From Arenimonas oryziterrae DSM 21050 = YC6267 (GTDB lineage: Bacteria; Pseudomonadota; Gammaproteobacteria; Xanthomonadales; Xanthomonadaceae), in the NCBI RefSeq assembly GCF_000420545.1, contig NZ_ATVD01000001.1:62001-126000 (forward strand): a stretch of 64,000 nt of DNA, read 5' to 3'. Positions 53,366 to 63,088 of this stretch are shown in pieces. How positions within the stretch are numbered: position 1 is the first letter of the stretch; the number at the start of each line of letters is the position of its first letter. The position numbers and the translations under genes are program-made. The notes beneath the pieces were generated by a model, which saw only the letters and a program-made list of their open reading frames with translations, had not been told where the DNA came from and did no database searches.

Positions 53366-54753
53366 TCGGGGTCCGATTCGGCGTCGGCATCCGCCTCGGG
53401 AAGGCCGAGGGCGCCGCCGAGCAGACGCTGGCTGTCGCCTTCGCTGGCCGCTTCCACGCCGCGCAGCTTGCGTTCGATCGCGCGCGTCCGGATGTCGGCC
53501 TGGTCGATGACATTGGTCGCTTCGGTGAGCTTCTTGCGCGTCTTTTCCAGCACGCCGGCGAACTTGCCGAACTCCGTCTTCACGGCGCCCAGCACCTGCC
53601 AGACCTCGCTGGAGCGCTGCTCGATCGCGAGCGTGCGGAAGCCCATGCGCAGGGAATTGAGGATCGCCGACAGCGTGGTCGGACCGGCAACGACGACGCG
53701 ATGGTCGCGCTGCAGGGCTTCGACGATACCGGGCCGGCGCAGCACTTCCGCGTACAGACCTTCGGTCGGCAGGAACAGGATCGCGAAGTCGGTCGTGTGC
53801 GGCGGCGACACGTATTTGCCCGCGATGGTTTTCGCCTCGTCGCGGATGCGGCGCTCAAGCGCCGCGCCAGCCAGCGTAGCCGCCTCGGCGTCGGCGCGTT
53901 CCTGCGCATCGAGCAGGCGCTCGTAATCTTCGCGCGGGAATTTCGCGTCGATCGGCAGCCACACCGGCGCGTCGGGCCGGTCGGCCGCGCCCGGCAGGCG
54001 GATCGCGTATTCCACGCGTTCGTTGGATCCGGGCACGGTCGCGACATTCGCCGCGTACTGGTCGGCGGTCATGACCTGTTCGAGGATGCCGCCGAGCGCG
54101 ACTTCGCCGAAGATGCCGCGCGTCTTGACGTTGCCAAGCACGCGTTTGAGGTCGCCCACGCCGGTGGCCAGGCTCTGCATCTCGCCGAGACCGCGCTGCA
54201 CCTGTTCCAGCCGTTCGGAGACCAGACGGAAGGATTCGCCCAGGCGCGTTTCCAGCGTCGACTGCAATTTTTCGTCGACCGTCTGCCGCATCTGTTCGAG
54301 CTTGGCGGCGTTGTCGGTCTGGATATCCTTGAGCCGGCCTTCCAAGGTTTGCCGGACGTCGCCCAGACGGCGCTCGGTCGTCTCGTTGAGCTTTTCCAGG
54401 CGCGCCTGCAGGGATTCGCCGAGGCGTTGCTGGCTGGCTGCCGATTCTTCGCGCGACCGGCGCGCGTCGTCGCCGAGATTCTGGCGCAGGGCGCCCAGTC
54501 CGACTTCCGTGCGCTCGGTGAATTGCCCCAGTCGCGTCTCGAAACCGCTAAGCGTGGTTTGCGCCTCGTTGCGGCCCGTGCGTTGCTCTTCGCGGACATT
54601 GCGCTCGACACGATCGATATCCGCACGCAGCAAGGCTAGCTGCGATTCCAGCTCGGCCGCCAGCCGGCGCGCAGGGTCGCGGCGCCAGAGCAGGATCTGG
54701 AAAACGACGGCGACGAGGGCCAGGCCGATCAGCAGGTAAAGCAGGAGTTCCAT
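53344..54753 (-). CDS. rmuC: RmuC-family DNA recombination protein
   Basis: 469 residues. An N-terminal TM (LLLYLLIGLALVAVVFQILL) is followed by a long coiled coil to about residue 190 (many RxxE/LxxR heptads). The RmuC domain holds KRVLGNVKTRGIFGEVALGG, YAIRLPGAADRPDAPVWLPI, then DAKFPREDYERLLDAQERAD and ILFLPTEGLYAEVLRRPGIV. RmuC limits inversions at repeats in E. coli, and the domain resembles a PD-(D/E)XK nuclease-like fold. A terminator of the HiPIP gene lies just upstream, so it has its own promoter. Confidence 0.93.
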   Translation of the reverse strand: MELLLYLLIGLALVAVVFQILLWRRDPARRLAAELESQLALLRADIDRVERNVREEQRTGRNEAQTTLSGFETRLGQFTERTEVGLGALRQNLGDDARRSREESAASQQRLGESLQARLEKLNETTERRLGDVRQTLEGRLKDIQTDNAAKLEQMRQTVDEKLQSTLETRLGESFRLVSERLEQVQRGLGEMQSLATGVGDLKRVLGNVKTRGIFGEVALGGILEQVMTADQYAANVATVPGSNERVEYAIRLPGAADRPDAPVWLPIDAKFPREDYERLLDAQERADAEAATLAGAALERRIRDEAKTIAGKYVSPPHTTDFAILFLPTEGLYAEVLRRPGIVEALQRDHRVVVAGPTTLSAILNSLRMGFRTLAIEQRSSEVWQVLGAVKTEFGKFAGVLEKTRKKLTEATNVIDQADIRTRAIERKLRGVEAASEGDSQRLLGGALGLPEADADAESDPENDNGAE

Positions 54754-54798
54754 TCCGTTTCCCGGTCGAGGCCACGGCGGGGCGATCGCCGGCGGCCC

Positions 54799-54832
54799 AA
54801 AAAAAACGGCCCCGCCTGTCCGGCTGGGGCCG
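54799..54832 (-). terminator. Intrinsic terminator after the HiPIP gene
   Basis: On the minus strand CGGCCCC (54832-54826) pairs with GGGGCCG (54813-54807), followed by a run of eight T complementing the A tract at 54799-54806. It separates the HiPIP gene from rmuC. Confidence 0.85.
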
Positions 54833-54875
54833 ATTCTACGGGGCCGTGCGTCTCAGGGGTCGAGATGCCGCCCGG

Positions 54876-55193
54876 TCAGGCTTTCTTGGCCCAGGCGCTA
54901 CACCAGCCCTTGGTGTTCACGCTGAAGCCGGCGAACAGGGTGCAGGCGCCGGTAGCCGCCGTGAAGAACTGGCAGTTGCCGCAGATGCTGCCCGGTTTGT
55001 GGGCGGCTTCGGTGGTCTTGCTGGCGTCCTCGACGTACTTGAGCGCGATGGCTTGGGGATTGCTGGCCGGCAGTTTCTTGAGTGCCTGGGCCTGCGCGGT
55101 CTCGCTGCCCAGAACGCCCAGCAGCGGCAGGGCACTGGTCGCGATCGCGGCCTGGATCAGGAAGCGGCGGCGGGGAGGCTGTGGGCTGTTCAT
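54876..55193 (-). CDS. High-potential iron-sulfur protein (HiPIP), Tat-exported
   Basis: 105 residues from the ATG at 55193. The Tat signal is PPRRRFLIQAAIATSALPLL. The four cluster Cys are in GSICGNCQFFTAATGACTLF and NTKGWCSAW, spaced C-x2-C-x9-C-x13-C, with the aromatic cluster packing usual for HiPIPs. HiPIPs carry one [4Fe-4S] as a periplasmic electron carrier between the cytochrome bc1 complex and oxidases. An intrinsic terminator follows. The gene is divergent from mtnB. Confidence 0.92.
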   Translation of the reverse strand: MNSPQPPRRRFLIQAAIATSALPLLGVLGSETAQAQALKKLPASNPQAIALKYVEDASKTTEAAHKPGSICGNCQFFTAATGACTLFAGFSVNTKGWCSAWAKKA

Positions 55194-55301
55194 GGCAGGT
55201 CTCGGCGGGGAACTGGGCGAACTATATGCCCGTTCCGTGAACGCCGCGTTGATGTGAATCAATCGCAGGCGGGCCCGCCGACCCCGCGCTAAACTGTGGC
55301 C

Positions 55302-55937
55302 ATGACGACCCTGCCCTACGACCCGGCCCGCCTGAGCGTCTGCGCCGCCGACATCATCGCCAACACCCGCGAGCTGGCCGCGCTGGGCTGGACTCCCGCG
55401 ACCAGCAGCAACTTCTCGATGCGCCTGGACGATCGCCATGCCGCGATCACCGTCTCCGGCCGCGACAAAGGCAAGCTCACCGACGCCGACATCATGGTCG
55501 TGGATTTCGACGGCCAGCCGGTGGCCACGCCGCATCGCCCGTCGGCGGAAACCCTGCTGCATACGCAGCTGTACCGTCGCTTCCCGGAAGTGGGCTGCGT
55601 GCTGCACACGCATTCGCTGAACCAGACGCTGGCGTCGCGCCTGTACGGCGGTGCCGGCCACATCCGTTTCGAGGACTACGAGCTAATCAAGGCGTTCCGC
55701 GGCCAGAACACGCACCAGACCTCGATGGACGTGCCGGTGTTGCCGAACAACCAGCACATCCCGACGCTCGCCGCGCAGGTCGACGTGCTGCTCGATGCCG
55801 GCTCGATCTGGGGATATCTGATCAACGGCCACGGCCTGTACGCCTGGGGCGCGGACATGGCCGAAGCCCGGCGCCACCTGGAGGCCTTCGAATTCCTGCT
55901 GGCCTGCGAACTGGAAATGAGGAAGCTGCACCGATGA
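55302..55937 (+). CDS. mtnB: Methylthioribulose-1-phosphate dehydratase
   Basis: 211 residues from the ATG at 55302 ([20 protein letters not shown]). It belongs to the class II aldolase fold; metal ligands lie in [15 protein letters not shown] and [20 protein letters not shown], and the phosphate-binding region is [14 protein letters not shown]. It dehydrates methylthioribulose-1-phosphate in methionine salvage. Its stop overlaps the mtnD start (ATGA). The remaining salvage steps (mtnA and the mtnN/mtnK or mtnP branch) are not in this window. Confidence 0.92.
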   Translation: MTTLPYDPARLSVCAADIIANTRELAALGWTPATSSNFSMRLDDRHAAITVSGRDKGKLTDADIMVVDFDGQPVATPHRPSAETLLHTQLYRRFPEVGCVLHTHSLNQTLASRLYGGAGHIRFEDYELIKAFRGQNTHQTSMDVPVLPNNQHIPTLAAQVDVLLDAGSIWGYLINGHGLYAWGADMAEARRHLEAFEFLLACELEMRKLHR

Positions 55938-56491
55938 GCCGTTTGCGCATCTTTTCCGAACAAGACCCGTCGAGCCCCCTGCTGATCGCCTCCACCCACG
56001 AATACATCGCCGAACAACTGGCGAAGATCGGCGTGCGCTTCGAACAATGGCGCGCCGACCATCCGGTCGAGCCGGGCGCCTCGCCGGATGCGGTGATGGC
56101 GGCGTATCGCGGCGACATCGACAAGATCGTCGCGGAAAAAGGCTTCCGCACGGTCGATGTGGTCAGCATCCATCCCGAGCATCCCGACCGCGAAGCGATG
56201 CGCAAGAAATTCCTCGACGAACATTTCCACAAGGAAGACGAGGTGCGTTTCTTCGTCGCCGGCTCGGGCCTGTTCACCTTGCATGTCGACGATCGCGTCT
56301 ACGAGATCAAATGCGAATCGGGCGACCTCATCGGCGTACCCGACAGCACCAAACACTGGTTCGACATGGGGCCGGCGCCCTACTTCATCGCGATCCGCTT
56401 CTTCACCGAGCCGGACGGTTGGGTCGGCCATTTCACGGGCAGCGATTGGGCGCAACGCTTTCCGCGCTATGAAGCGGGACAGGCGGGCTGA
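55934..56491 (+). CDS. mtnD: Acireductone dioxygenase
   Basis: 185 residues, the normal ARD length. The metal site is visible in [20 protein letters not shown] (HxHx4E) and the fourth ligand His in [16 protein letters not shown]. It oxidises the acireductone to the 2-oxo acid and formate, or to CO and formate with a different metal. It is translationally coupled to mtnB by a 4-base overlap and precedes mtnC by 5 bases. Confidence 0.94.
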   Translation: MSRLRIFSEQDPSSPLLIASTHEYIAEQLAKIGVRFEQWRADHPVEPGASPDAVMAAYRGDIDKIVAEKGFRTVDVVSIHPEHPDREAMRKKFLDEHFHKEDEVRFFVAGSGLFTLHVDDRVYEIKCESGDLIGVPDSTKHWFDMGPAPYFIAIRFFTEPDGWVGHFTGSDWAQRFPRYEAGQAG

Positions 56492-56496
56492 GGCGC

Positions 56497-57192
56497 ATGA
56501 AAAAAACCATTCTTACCGACATCGAAGGCACCACGAGCTCGATTTCCTTCGTCAAGGACGTGCTGTTTCCGTACGCGCGCCGCGAACTGCCCGGCTTCGT
56601 GCGCGAACACGCCGACGACCCGAAGGTGCGGCACTGGCTGGAACAGGTGCAGCTGGAACTGGGCGGCGAAGACTTCGGCGACGACCTCCTGGTCGCGACG
56701 CTCATCGACTGGATCGATGCCGACCGCAAGCACACTGCGCTCAAGGCCCTGCAGGGCATGCTGTGGAAGCGCGGCTATGCCGACGGCGACTATGCCGCGC
56801 ATGTGTATGCCGATGCGGTGACCGCGCTGCAAGCCTGGTATGCCGCCGGCCATCCGCTGTACGTGTATTCGTCGGGCTCGGTGCCGGCGCAACGTTTGCT
56901 GTTCGGCCACACGACGGCCGGTGACTTGACGCCGCTGTTTTCTGGCTTCTTCGACACCGAAGTCGGCGGCAAGCGCGAAGTGCGCAGCTACCGCAACATC
57001 CTCGATGCCCTGGCCCTGCCCGCCGATCAGGTGATCTTTCTTTCCGACGTCGTCGAGGAACTCGATGCCGCGCGCGAAGCCGGTCTCGACACGGTGCTCA
57101 TCGATCGCCGCGAGGACTATGCCGAACCCCGCCTCGGCGAAGCGACGCACGGGCATGCGCGCAGCGTGTCGTTCGACGGGATCGTCGTTTGA
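56497..57192 (+). CDS. mtnC: Enolase-phosphatase (acireductone synthase)
   Basis: 231 residues of the HAD fold. The N-terminal motif is [20 protein letters not shown] (DxxxT/S nucleophile Asp), with [16 protein letters not shown] as motif 2 and [17 protein letters not shown] as motif 3. It enolises and dephosphorylates diketo-methylthiopentyl phosphate. It is last of the mtn trio and its stop overlaps the TTG start of the C13 peptidase gene. Confidence 0.93.
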   Translation: MKKTILTDIEGTTSSISFVKDVLFPYARRELPGFVREHADDPKVRHWLEQVQLELGGEDFGDDLLVATLIDWIDADRKHTALKALQGMLWKRGYADGDYAAHVYADAVTALQAWYAAGHPLYVYSSGSVPAQRLLFGHTTAGDLTPLFSGFFDTEVGGKREVRSYRNILDALALPADQVIFLSDVVEELDAAREAGLDTVLIDRREDYAEPRLGEATHGHARSVSFDGIVV

Positions 57193-58703
57193 ATGCGAGC
57201 GACAACGACCTGCGCGGGAGCGTTCGACTGCTCGGCCAGGGATTGTCGCTGGCGCTGTTCCGCCGGCCCGATACCCGCATCGCAGCGGTGGATTTCAGCG
57301 GATTTCTCGTGCTGATGCTCGTGTCCTTGCTGGCCTTCGAAGTGCAGGACTGGCGCCTGACCGAGGGCACGCATCATTTCATCGCCGACAATCTGGGCCT
57401 GCACGGCGGCTGGTTTCTGGCCGTGCTGATGGTTGCCTGGCTGTCGGCCAAGCTGCTCCTGCGACCGGCGATGTGGCTGAGCCTGGGTAGCGTGATGCTG
57501 GCCGCGAGCCTGCCGTGGAGCGTGCTGCAACAGGAACTGGCCTATCGGTTCGTCGACGCCGAACCCATCCGGCTCGGCGCCTGCCTGCTCCTCATCGGCG
57601 TGGCCCTGTGGGCGGTCTTGCTGCGCGTGTTCGGCACGATCGCCGGCGAAGCGTCCTTCGCACGACGCCTCGCCGTCACCTGTCTGGCCTGGGGGCTGCT
57701 GGCGGCGCCCTGGAACCAGCATCAGGTCGCCTGGTTGTGGTTTTCCGACGAGGACGTGGCGACGGAAGACGCGCCCCTGCCTGCCGACGCGTTGCCCGAC
57801 TCCGCGCCCTCGCCCACCAAACCGCCGATCTCGCCAGCCGAACTCGCGCGCACCGGCCTCAGCGAGAACGACCGCCGCCTGCTGGCCGAACAACCGGCGC
57901 GCCTGAAAGCCGCGACCGGCACACTGCGCGCGCAGACGCCGGGCAAGGTCGATCTGTACGCCGTCGGCTTTGCCGGCGACGGCGAGGAGGCGGTGTTCCG
58001 CAACGAGGTCGAGTTTTTCGACAAGCTCGTCTCCGCGCGTTTCAATGCGCAGGGACGGATCCTGCCGCTGATCAACTCGCCGTTGACGACCGACCAAGTG
58101 CCGCTGGCGACGCTCTACAATCTGCGCACGGGTCTGGCCGACGTCGCCCGTCGCATGGATACGCGCGAGGACGTGCTGCTGCTTTTCCTCACCAGCCACG
58201 GCAGTCGCGAGCATGAACTATTCGTCCAACTGGGCGACCTGCCCCTGCAGCAGATCACCCCGCGCGATCTGCGCAGCGCGCTCGACGATGCCGGCATCCG
58301 CTGGCGCGTCGTGGTCGTGTCGGCGTGTTTCTCCGGCGGTTTCATCGATGCGCTGCGCGATGCGCATACGCTGGTGATCACGGCCTCGCGCCGCGACCGC
58401 AGTTCGTTCGGCTGCGGCAACAGCTCCGACATCACCTGGTTCGGCAAGGCCTTCCTCGCCGACGGCCTGAATCACAGCAGCGATTTCCGCGAGGCCTATG
58501 CCATCGCGAGTCGCCGCGTGCGCGAGTGGGAACTGGCCGAGGACTACACGCCGTCCTCGCCGCAGATCAGCGAGGGCGCCCTCATCGGCGCGCGTCTGGA
58601 TGCCTGGCGGGCCACGCTGGCGCCGTCCGAACCCGTGCCTTTCGTGCCGGCTGTGCCGGCGTCGAAAATCGAAGACGACAGCAAGTCGAACGAAAAACGC
58701 TAG
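57189..58703 (+). CDS. Membrane C13-family (legumain-like) peptidase
   Basis: 504 residues. The start is a TTG at 57189 sharing TTGA with the mtnC stop, because no ATG follows in frame near the N terminus. Five or six hydrophobic segments fill residues about 33-180 ([36 protein letters not shown]). The C-terminal domain has the C13 dyad: His in [17 protein letters not shown] near 335 and Cys in [17 protein letters not shown] near 379. Legumain-fold peptidases often cut after Asn or Asp. The target is unknown, and coupling to methionine salvage is unexplained. Confidence 0.85.
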   Translation: MNASDNDLRGSVRLLGQGLSLALFRRPDTRIAAVDFSGFLVLMLVSLLAFEVQDWRLTEGTHHFIADNLGLHGGWFLAVLMVAWLSAKLLLRPAMWLSLGSVMLAASLPWSVLQQELAYRFVDAEPIRLGACLLLIGVALWAVLLRVFGTIAGEASFARRLAVTCLAWGLLAAPWNQHQVAWLWFSDEDVATEDAPLPADALPDSAPSPTKPPISPAELARTGLSENDRRLLAEQPARLKAATGTLRAQTPGKVDLYAVGFAGDGEEAVFRNEVEFFDKLVSARFNAQGRILPLINSPLTTDQVPLATLYNLRTGLADVARRMDTREDVLLLFLTSHGSREHELFVQLGDLPLQQITPRDLRSALDDAGIRWRVVVVSACFSGGFIDALRDAHTLVITASRRDRSSFGCGNSSDITWFGKAFLADGLNHSSDFREAYAIASRRVREWELAEDYTPSSPQISEGALIGARLDAWRATLAPSEPVPFVPAVPASKIEDDSKSNEKR

Positions 58704-60295
58704 CGGTTACCCGCTCCGGCACCGGTCTCGTCCAAGCGGTAGCTTGAGCTCGCGCGCACTTCGCCGCGCCAGCGATCGAACGCGCGCACCTCGATGCGAT
58801 GCTCGCCGGCGGCCAGCGTCGTCGGCAAGGCGCCGCGCCACAGATGCACCGAGGCTTCGGCTTCCGGGCTGCGGTCGAAACCGCGCAGGCCCGGCGCGAG
58901 ATCGTCGGCGATGTTCTCGGCGAGCATCGCCGGATCGGCCTGCACGACGCGGACCATCGGCTTCCACTCGCCCTCGTCGATGCGGTATTCCACGCGCGAC
59001 TGCGCATCGCCCATGTAGTAGTTCGCGAACACGCCGTAAGCCGGATACGCGCCGCGTCGCAGCACCTTCGGCGCGTGCAGGCCGATCTGGGCCGATTCCG
59101 GACCGCGTGCGGGGAACCAGCGCAGACGGTAGTCCTTCGCCGTGAGCGACAGCACCGCGTAGCCGTTGGGCGTGCCGTCGGCCATCGTCGCGGACGGGAT
59201 GCCGTCGGCGTCCTTCACGCCCGACCAGTAGGCGCCGCAGGCGGCGCCGACATTGAACTCGTGCAGCGGCTGCGCACCCAGCCAGCCGTTCTCGGGACCG
59301 TGGAAATAATGTTTCTGCGCATGCGTATGCGCACTCAGCAACAGCACGCGTGGAAACTTGCGCAGCAGTCCGAACAAGCGTGTGCGGTCCGCGCGGCGGA
59401 ACGTTTCCACGCCGGGGGCGGCATCGTCGAAGAACGGGATGTGCACCGAGATCACCAGCAGCCGGCCGGGATCGGCGCCCGCGAGATAGGCTTCCAGGAA
59501 CGCGAACTGATCCTCGCGCAGCCCGCCGACGTACGCCGGCTTCTGTCCCGGACGGTAGATCACGTCGTCGAGCACGATGAAGTTCGCCTGCGGCTCTTCC
59601 CAGGCATAGGTGTCGGGACCGAAGGCCTGACGGAAACTCTGCAGCGAATCCTCGTCGCGAACAGCATCGAAATCGAGATCGTGATTGCCCGGCGTATGCA
59701 GCCACGGCAGTCCGAGCTTGGCATCGACCGCCTTGAGCGCGGGATACAGCGACAGGTCGTCGTTGACCAGATCACCCATCGTCAGGCCCAGGCGGGCCGG
59801 CGTATGTCCGACCAGCGGCGCGACGATGTCGCGTTCGTAGTAGCCGACGTCGATCGTGGATTTGGGCTGCGGATCGCCGAACAGCAGCACGTCCATCGCT
59901 TTCGCGGGCTTGCGCTCGCGCTGCAGACCGTAGTCGCGGCACATCGGAAAGGCCTGCGGCACGCCGCCGAAACGAAGCGTCGGTGGCGTCTGGTACTGGA
60001 TCGTGCGCCAGGTGTCGGGCAGGCCGTCCGGACGCAGCGCGGCGCGATACCCCGCCGGCTTGATCACGAAACTGCTGCGCACCCCATCGACACCGAGATG
60101 GTAGGCGCCCTGCGCGTCGGTGCTGACGATGTGCTGGCCATCGGAAACCCGGATGCCGGCCAGACCATGCTCTCCCGCATCGCGTTGTCCATTGCCGTTG
60201 CGATCTTCGTAAACGGTGCCGCTGTTGCAGGGTGGCGCCAGGGCAAAGGCAGGCGTGGACAGACAGACAAGGCAAAGCGACAGGAATACGCGCAT
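58700..60295 (-). CDS. Exported calcineurin-like phosphoesterase
   Basis: 531 residues with a signal peptide (MRVFLSLCLVCLSTPAFA). An N-terminal prealbumin-like domain carries GTVYEDRNGNGQRDAGE, the SdrD-like calcium/strand motif. The metallophosphatase core follows: LLFGDPQPKSTIDVG, GDLVNDDLS, HTPGNHDLDFDAVRDED, SVHIPFF and LLSAHTHAQKHYFHG. A C-terminal beta domain completes the MetallophosN/C architecture. The substrate is unknown. Its stop shares CTAG with the stop of the C13 peptidase. Confidence 0.85.
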   Translation of the reverse strand: MRVFLSLCLVCLSTPAFALAPPCNSGTVYEDRNGNGQRDAGEHGLAGIRVSDGQHIVSTDAQGAYHLGVDGVRSSFVIKPAGYRAALRPDGLPDTWRTIQYQTPPTLRFGGVPQAFPMCRDYGLQRERKPAKAMDVLLFGDPQPKSTIDVGYYERDIVAPLVGHTPARLGLTMGDLVNDDLSLYPALKAVDAKLGLPWLHTPGNHDLDFDAVRDEDSLQSFRQAFGPDTYAWEEPQANFIVLDDVIYRPGQKPAYVGGLREDQFAFLEAYLAGADPGRLLVISVHIPFFDDAAPGVETFRRADRTRLFGLLRKFPRVLLLSAHTHAQKHYFHGPENGWLGAQPLHEFNVGAACGAYWSGVKDADGIPSATMADGTPNGYAVLSLTAKDYRLRWFPARGPESAQIGLHAPKVLRRGAYPAYGVFANYYMGDAQSRVEYRIDEGEWKPMVRVVQADPAMLAENIADDLAPGLRGFDRSPEAEASVHLWRGALPTTLAAGEHRIEVRAFDRWRGEVRASSSYRLDETGAGAGNR

Positions 60296-60325
60296 GGATC
60301 CTCCGGGCAGGCGGCGATTATCGCC

Positions 60326-60371
60326 GCCCCGGGCCGGAGTTCCTACCCAAGTCCACCCAAGGGCCCGGGGC
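60326..60371 (-). terminator. GC-rich inverted repeat after the his genes
   Basis: GCCCCGGGCC (60326-60335) and GGCCCGGGGC (60362-60371) are perfect 10-base arms 9 bases after the hisI stop on the minus strand. It has no U-tract; it probably ends the his transcript or protects its 3' end. A second hairpin (GGCGGCGATTATCGCCGCC, 60310-60328) overlaps its left side. Confidence 0.45.
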
Positions 60372-60379
60372 CGGCGTGC

Positions 60380-60982
60380 CTAACGGTGACGGCTGTCGAG
60401 CACCTGCACCGCATCGGCCAGCGCCAGACCGCGTGCGCGCAGCAGCACGGCCAGGTGATAGACCAGGTCCGCGGCTTCGCCCAGCAAGGCCGCATCGTCC
60501 TGGACGACACCCGCGAGCGCGGTTTCGACGCCCTCCTCGCCGACCTTCTGCGCAATCCGGCGCACGCCGGCCTCGAACAGGCGTGTGGTGTAGCTGCCCT
60601 CGGGCCGTTCGCGTTCGCGCTGCGCGATCAGCGCATCGAGATCGGCAAGGAAGTTCGCCGGCGCGTGTTCGAAACAGCTGACCCGCGCGAGATGGCAGGT
60701 GTCGCCGCGGGGCGTGACCTGAACGAGCAAGGTGTCGCCGTCGCAGTCCGCTTCCAGCGATACCAGCTCGAGGATGTGTCCGCTGGTTTCGCCCTTGGTC
60801 CACAGCCGCTGACGGCTGCGGCTGAAAAACGTCACGCGACGCTCGGCGATGGTTTTCGTCAGCGCTTCGGCATTCATGTAGCCGAGCATGAGCACGCGGC
60901 CATTGCCGGCGTCCTGAACGATCGCGGGCAAGAGGCCGCCCTGCTTGTTCCAGTCGAGGCGGGCGATGTCGTCGAGGGTCAT
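60380..60982 (-). CDS. hisI: Bifunctional phosphoribosyl-AMP cyclohydrolase / phosphoribosyl-ATP pyrophosphatase
   Basis: 200 residues, both HisI and HisE domains fused, as in most enterobacteria and xanthomonads. The cyclohydrolase half begins [20 protein letters not shown] and has [19 protein letters not shown] and the Cys/Asp metal site in [20 protein letters not shown]. The pyrophosphatase half is [18 protein letters not shown] then [19 protein letters not shown]. It catalyses the second and third steps of histidine synthesis. The ATG overlaps the hisF stop. Confidence 0.95.
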   Translation of the reverse strand: MTLDDIARLDWNKQGGLLPAIVQDAGNGRVLMLGYMNAEALTKTIAERRVTFFSRSRQRLWTKGETSGHILELVSLEADCDGDTLLVQVTPRGDTCHLARVSCFEHAPANFLADLDALIAQRERERPEGSYTTRLFEAGVRRIAQKVGEEGVETALAGVVQDDAALLGEAADLVYHLAVLLRARGLALADAVQVLDSRHR

Positions 60983-61770
60983 GGGAACGTCCCGGGAGAA
61001 TCAGTGCGGATGTGGAAGCCTTCGCGGCGCAGATAGTCCTTGAGCACGGGAATCGGCAAGGCGCCACTGTGGAAAACGCTGGCGGCGAGCGCAGCATCCA
61101 CATCGGCCTCGGCGAAGACCGCCGCGAAATCCTCTTTCGCGCCCGCCCCGCCCGACGCCACCAGGGGCACCGCGCACACGGCCCGCACCGCTCGCAGCTG
61201 CGCGATGTCATAGCCTCGCCGTTCGCCATCCGAGCCCATGCAATTGAGCACGATCTCGCCGGCACCGCGCGACACCGCCTCGACGATCCAGTCGAGCGTT
61301 TCCTTGGCCAGCGCGCGCGTCTTTTCCGGATCGCCGGTGTACTGACGCACGCGCCAGACGCCATCGGCATCGGCGAGGCTGTCGACCCCCACGACCACGC
61401 ATTGCACGCCGAAGGCCGTGGCCAGCTCGCCGATTAGCGCGGGGTTCTCCAGCGCCGGCGAGTTGATCGAAATCTTGTCGGCGCCGGCCGCGAGGACCTC
61501 GCGCGCCTGCTCGACACTGCGAATGCCGCCCGCCACGCAGAACGGGATATCGATGAGCCGGGCCACGCGCTCGATCCAGCGCCGGTCGACCGAACGACCC
61601 TGCGGACTCGCGGTGATGTCGTAGAACACCAGTTCGTCGGCGCCTTCGTCGCGATAGCGCAAGGCGAGGTCCTCGATCGCACCCATGACCACATGGTCGC
61701 GAAAGCGCACGCCCTTGACGACCTCGCCATCGCGCACGTCCAGACACGGAATCAGCCGGCGACTCAACAT
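60979..61770 (-). CDS. hisF: Imidazole glycerol phosphate synthase cyclase subunit
   Basis: 263 residues from the ATG at 61770, a (beta/alpha)8 barrel. It starts [20 protein letters not shown], with phosphate-binding loops [17 protein letters not shown] and [18 protein letters not shown], and the catalytic Asp pair in CLDVRDG and [18 protein letters not shown]. With HisH it makes imidazole glycerol phosphate and AICAR. It overlaps hisA by 7 bases and hisI by 4. Confidence 0.95.
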   Translation of the reverse strand: MLSRRLIPCLDVRDGEVVKGVRFRDHVVMGAIEDLALRYRDEGADELVFYDITASPQGRSVDRRWIERVARLIDIPFCVAGGIRSVEQAREVLAAGADKISINSPALENPALIGELATAFGVQCVVVGVDSLADADGVWRVRQYTGDPEKTRALAKETLDWIVEAVSRGAGEIVLNCMGSDGERRGYDIAQLRAVRAVCAVPLVASGGAGAKEDFAAVFAEADVDAALAASVFHSGALPIPVLKDYLRREGFHIRTDSPGTFP

Positions 61771-62498
61771 GCCAGGGCCTCCGTCAGCGCAAATTTTCCT
61801 TCGAGCAGACCGCGGCCCAGGATCGCGGCACCCGCGCCGGCCGCTCTGGCCGCACGGATGTCGTCGAGACTGCGCACGCCACCCGATGCCTGTATCCGCA
61901 GGGCCGGCCAGGTCTGCGACAGCCAGCGATACAGCGACAGATTGAAGCCCGACAACATGCCGTCGCGCGCGATGTCGGTGCACAGCAAATGCACGAGCCC
62001 GGCATCGGCATAACGTTGCAGCAGGTCGGCCAGACGCCAGGGCGAGGCTTCCGTCCATCCCGCCGCCGACAACCGCCATTCGCCGTCGTCGTCCGCGCGC
62101 GTGTCCAAGGCCAGGGTGATGCGCTGCGCCCCGAAGCGCGCGATCCAGGCGAGCACGCGCTCGGGTTCGCGCACGGCAAGCGTGCCCACGACCACGCGCG
62201 CCGCACCGGCCTCGAGCAGCGCTTCGACATCGGCCTCGCTGCGCACGCCGCCTCCGGTCTGGACCTGCAGATCGGCGCCGATCTCTCTGAGCAGAGGCAG
62301 CAGCGTGTAGCCGCCGGCCCGGGCCGCGTCGAGGTCGACCAGATGCAGCCAGCGCGAACCCGCGGCCGCATAGTCCTGTGCCAGCGTCAGCGGCGATTCG
62401 CCGTAAACGGTCTCGCGGGCATAGTCGCCCTGGTTCAAGCGCACCACGCGTCCCTGACGGACGTCGATCGCAGGCAGAACAAGGAAGTCGTCGTTCAT
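61764..62498 (-). CDS. hisA: ProFAR isomerase
   Basis: 244 residues from the ATG at 62498, inside a longer frame that overlaps hisH. It begins [20 protein letters not shown], with Asp in the catalytic position, and has [34 protein letters not shown] and [20 protein letters not shown], which carries the second catalytic Asp. It isomerises the aminoaldose to the aminoketose in histidine synthesis. It overlaps hisH by 4 bases and hisF by 7. Confidence 0.95.
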   Translation of the reverse strand: MNDDFLVLPAIDVRQGRVVRLNQGDYARETVYGESPLTLAQDYAAAGSRWLHLVDLDAARAGGYTLLPLLREIGADLQVQTGGGVRSEADVEALLEAGAARVVVGTLAVREPERVLAWIARFGAQRITLALDTRADDDGEWRLSAAGWTEASPWRLADLLQRYADAGLVHLLCTDIARDGMLSGFNLSLYRWLSQTWPALRIQASGGVRSLDDIRAARAAGAGAAILGRGLLEGKFALTEALAC

Positions 62499-63088
62499 AG
62501 CGCGAGGAAATTCCGCAGCAGGCGCGCGCCGGCGCCGCTGGAGCGTTCGGGATGGAACTGCGCGCCCATGACCCGGTCCGCCGCGACGACGGCACTGAAC
62601 GCCGCACCATGCGTGCAATCGGCCACGGTGGCGGCCGCCGTCGGCGCGGCATAGCTGTGCACGAAATAGACCCAGGCGGCATCCAGACCCTCGGTCAGCG
62701 GATGCGTGCGCGTGGTTTGCAGCTGGTTCCAGCCCATGTGCGGCACGCGCACCCCCGGCTGCGCGCGCAGATGCGCCACGCGGCCGGGCAGCAGGCCCAG
62801 GCATTCGGTGTCGCCTTCGTCGGAGGATTCGAACAGCAGCTGCATGCCCACGCAGATGCCGAGCAACGGTTGCGTCAGCGTCGGGATGAGCTTGTCCAGG
62901 CCGTTCTCGCGCAATCGCGACATCGCGGCAGCTGCGGCACCGACTCCGGGCAGGATCACATGCGTCGCAGCACGGATCGTCGCCGCCGTAGAACTCACCG
63001 GCGCGTCGACGCCCAAGCGCGCAAACGCGGCCTGCACCGAACCGAGGTTGGCACCGCCCGAATCGAGCAGGACCAGACGCGGCGTCAC
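62495..63088 (-). CDS. hisH: Imidazole glycerol phosphate synthase glutaminase subunit
   Basis: 197 residues of the class I glutamine amidotransferase fold. The nucleophile Cys is in [18 protein letters not shown]; the His and Glu of the triad are in [19 protein letters not shown]. An oxyanion-strand region reads [12 protein letters not shown]. It supplies ammonia to HisF. The ATG at 63088 overlaps the hisB stop, continuing the compact his operon. Confidence 0.95.
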   Translation of the reverse strand: MTPRLVLLDSGGANLGSVQAAFARLGVDAPVSSTAATIRAATHVILPGVGAAAAAMSRLRENGLDKLIPTLTQPLLGICVGMQLLFESSDEGDTECLGLLPGRVAHLRAQPGVRVPHMGWNQLQTTRTHPLTEGLDAAWVYFVHSYAAPTAAATVADCTHGAAFSAVVAADRVMGAQFHPERSSGAGARLLRNFLAL

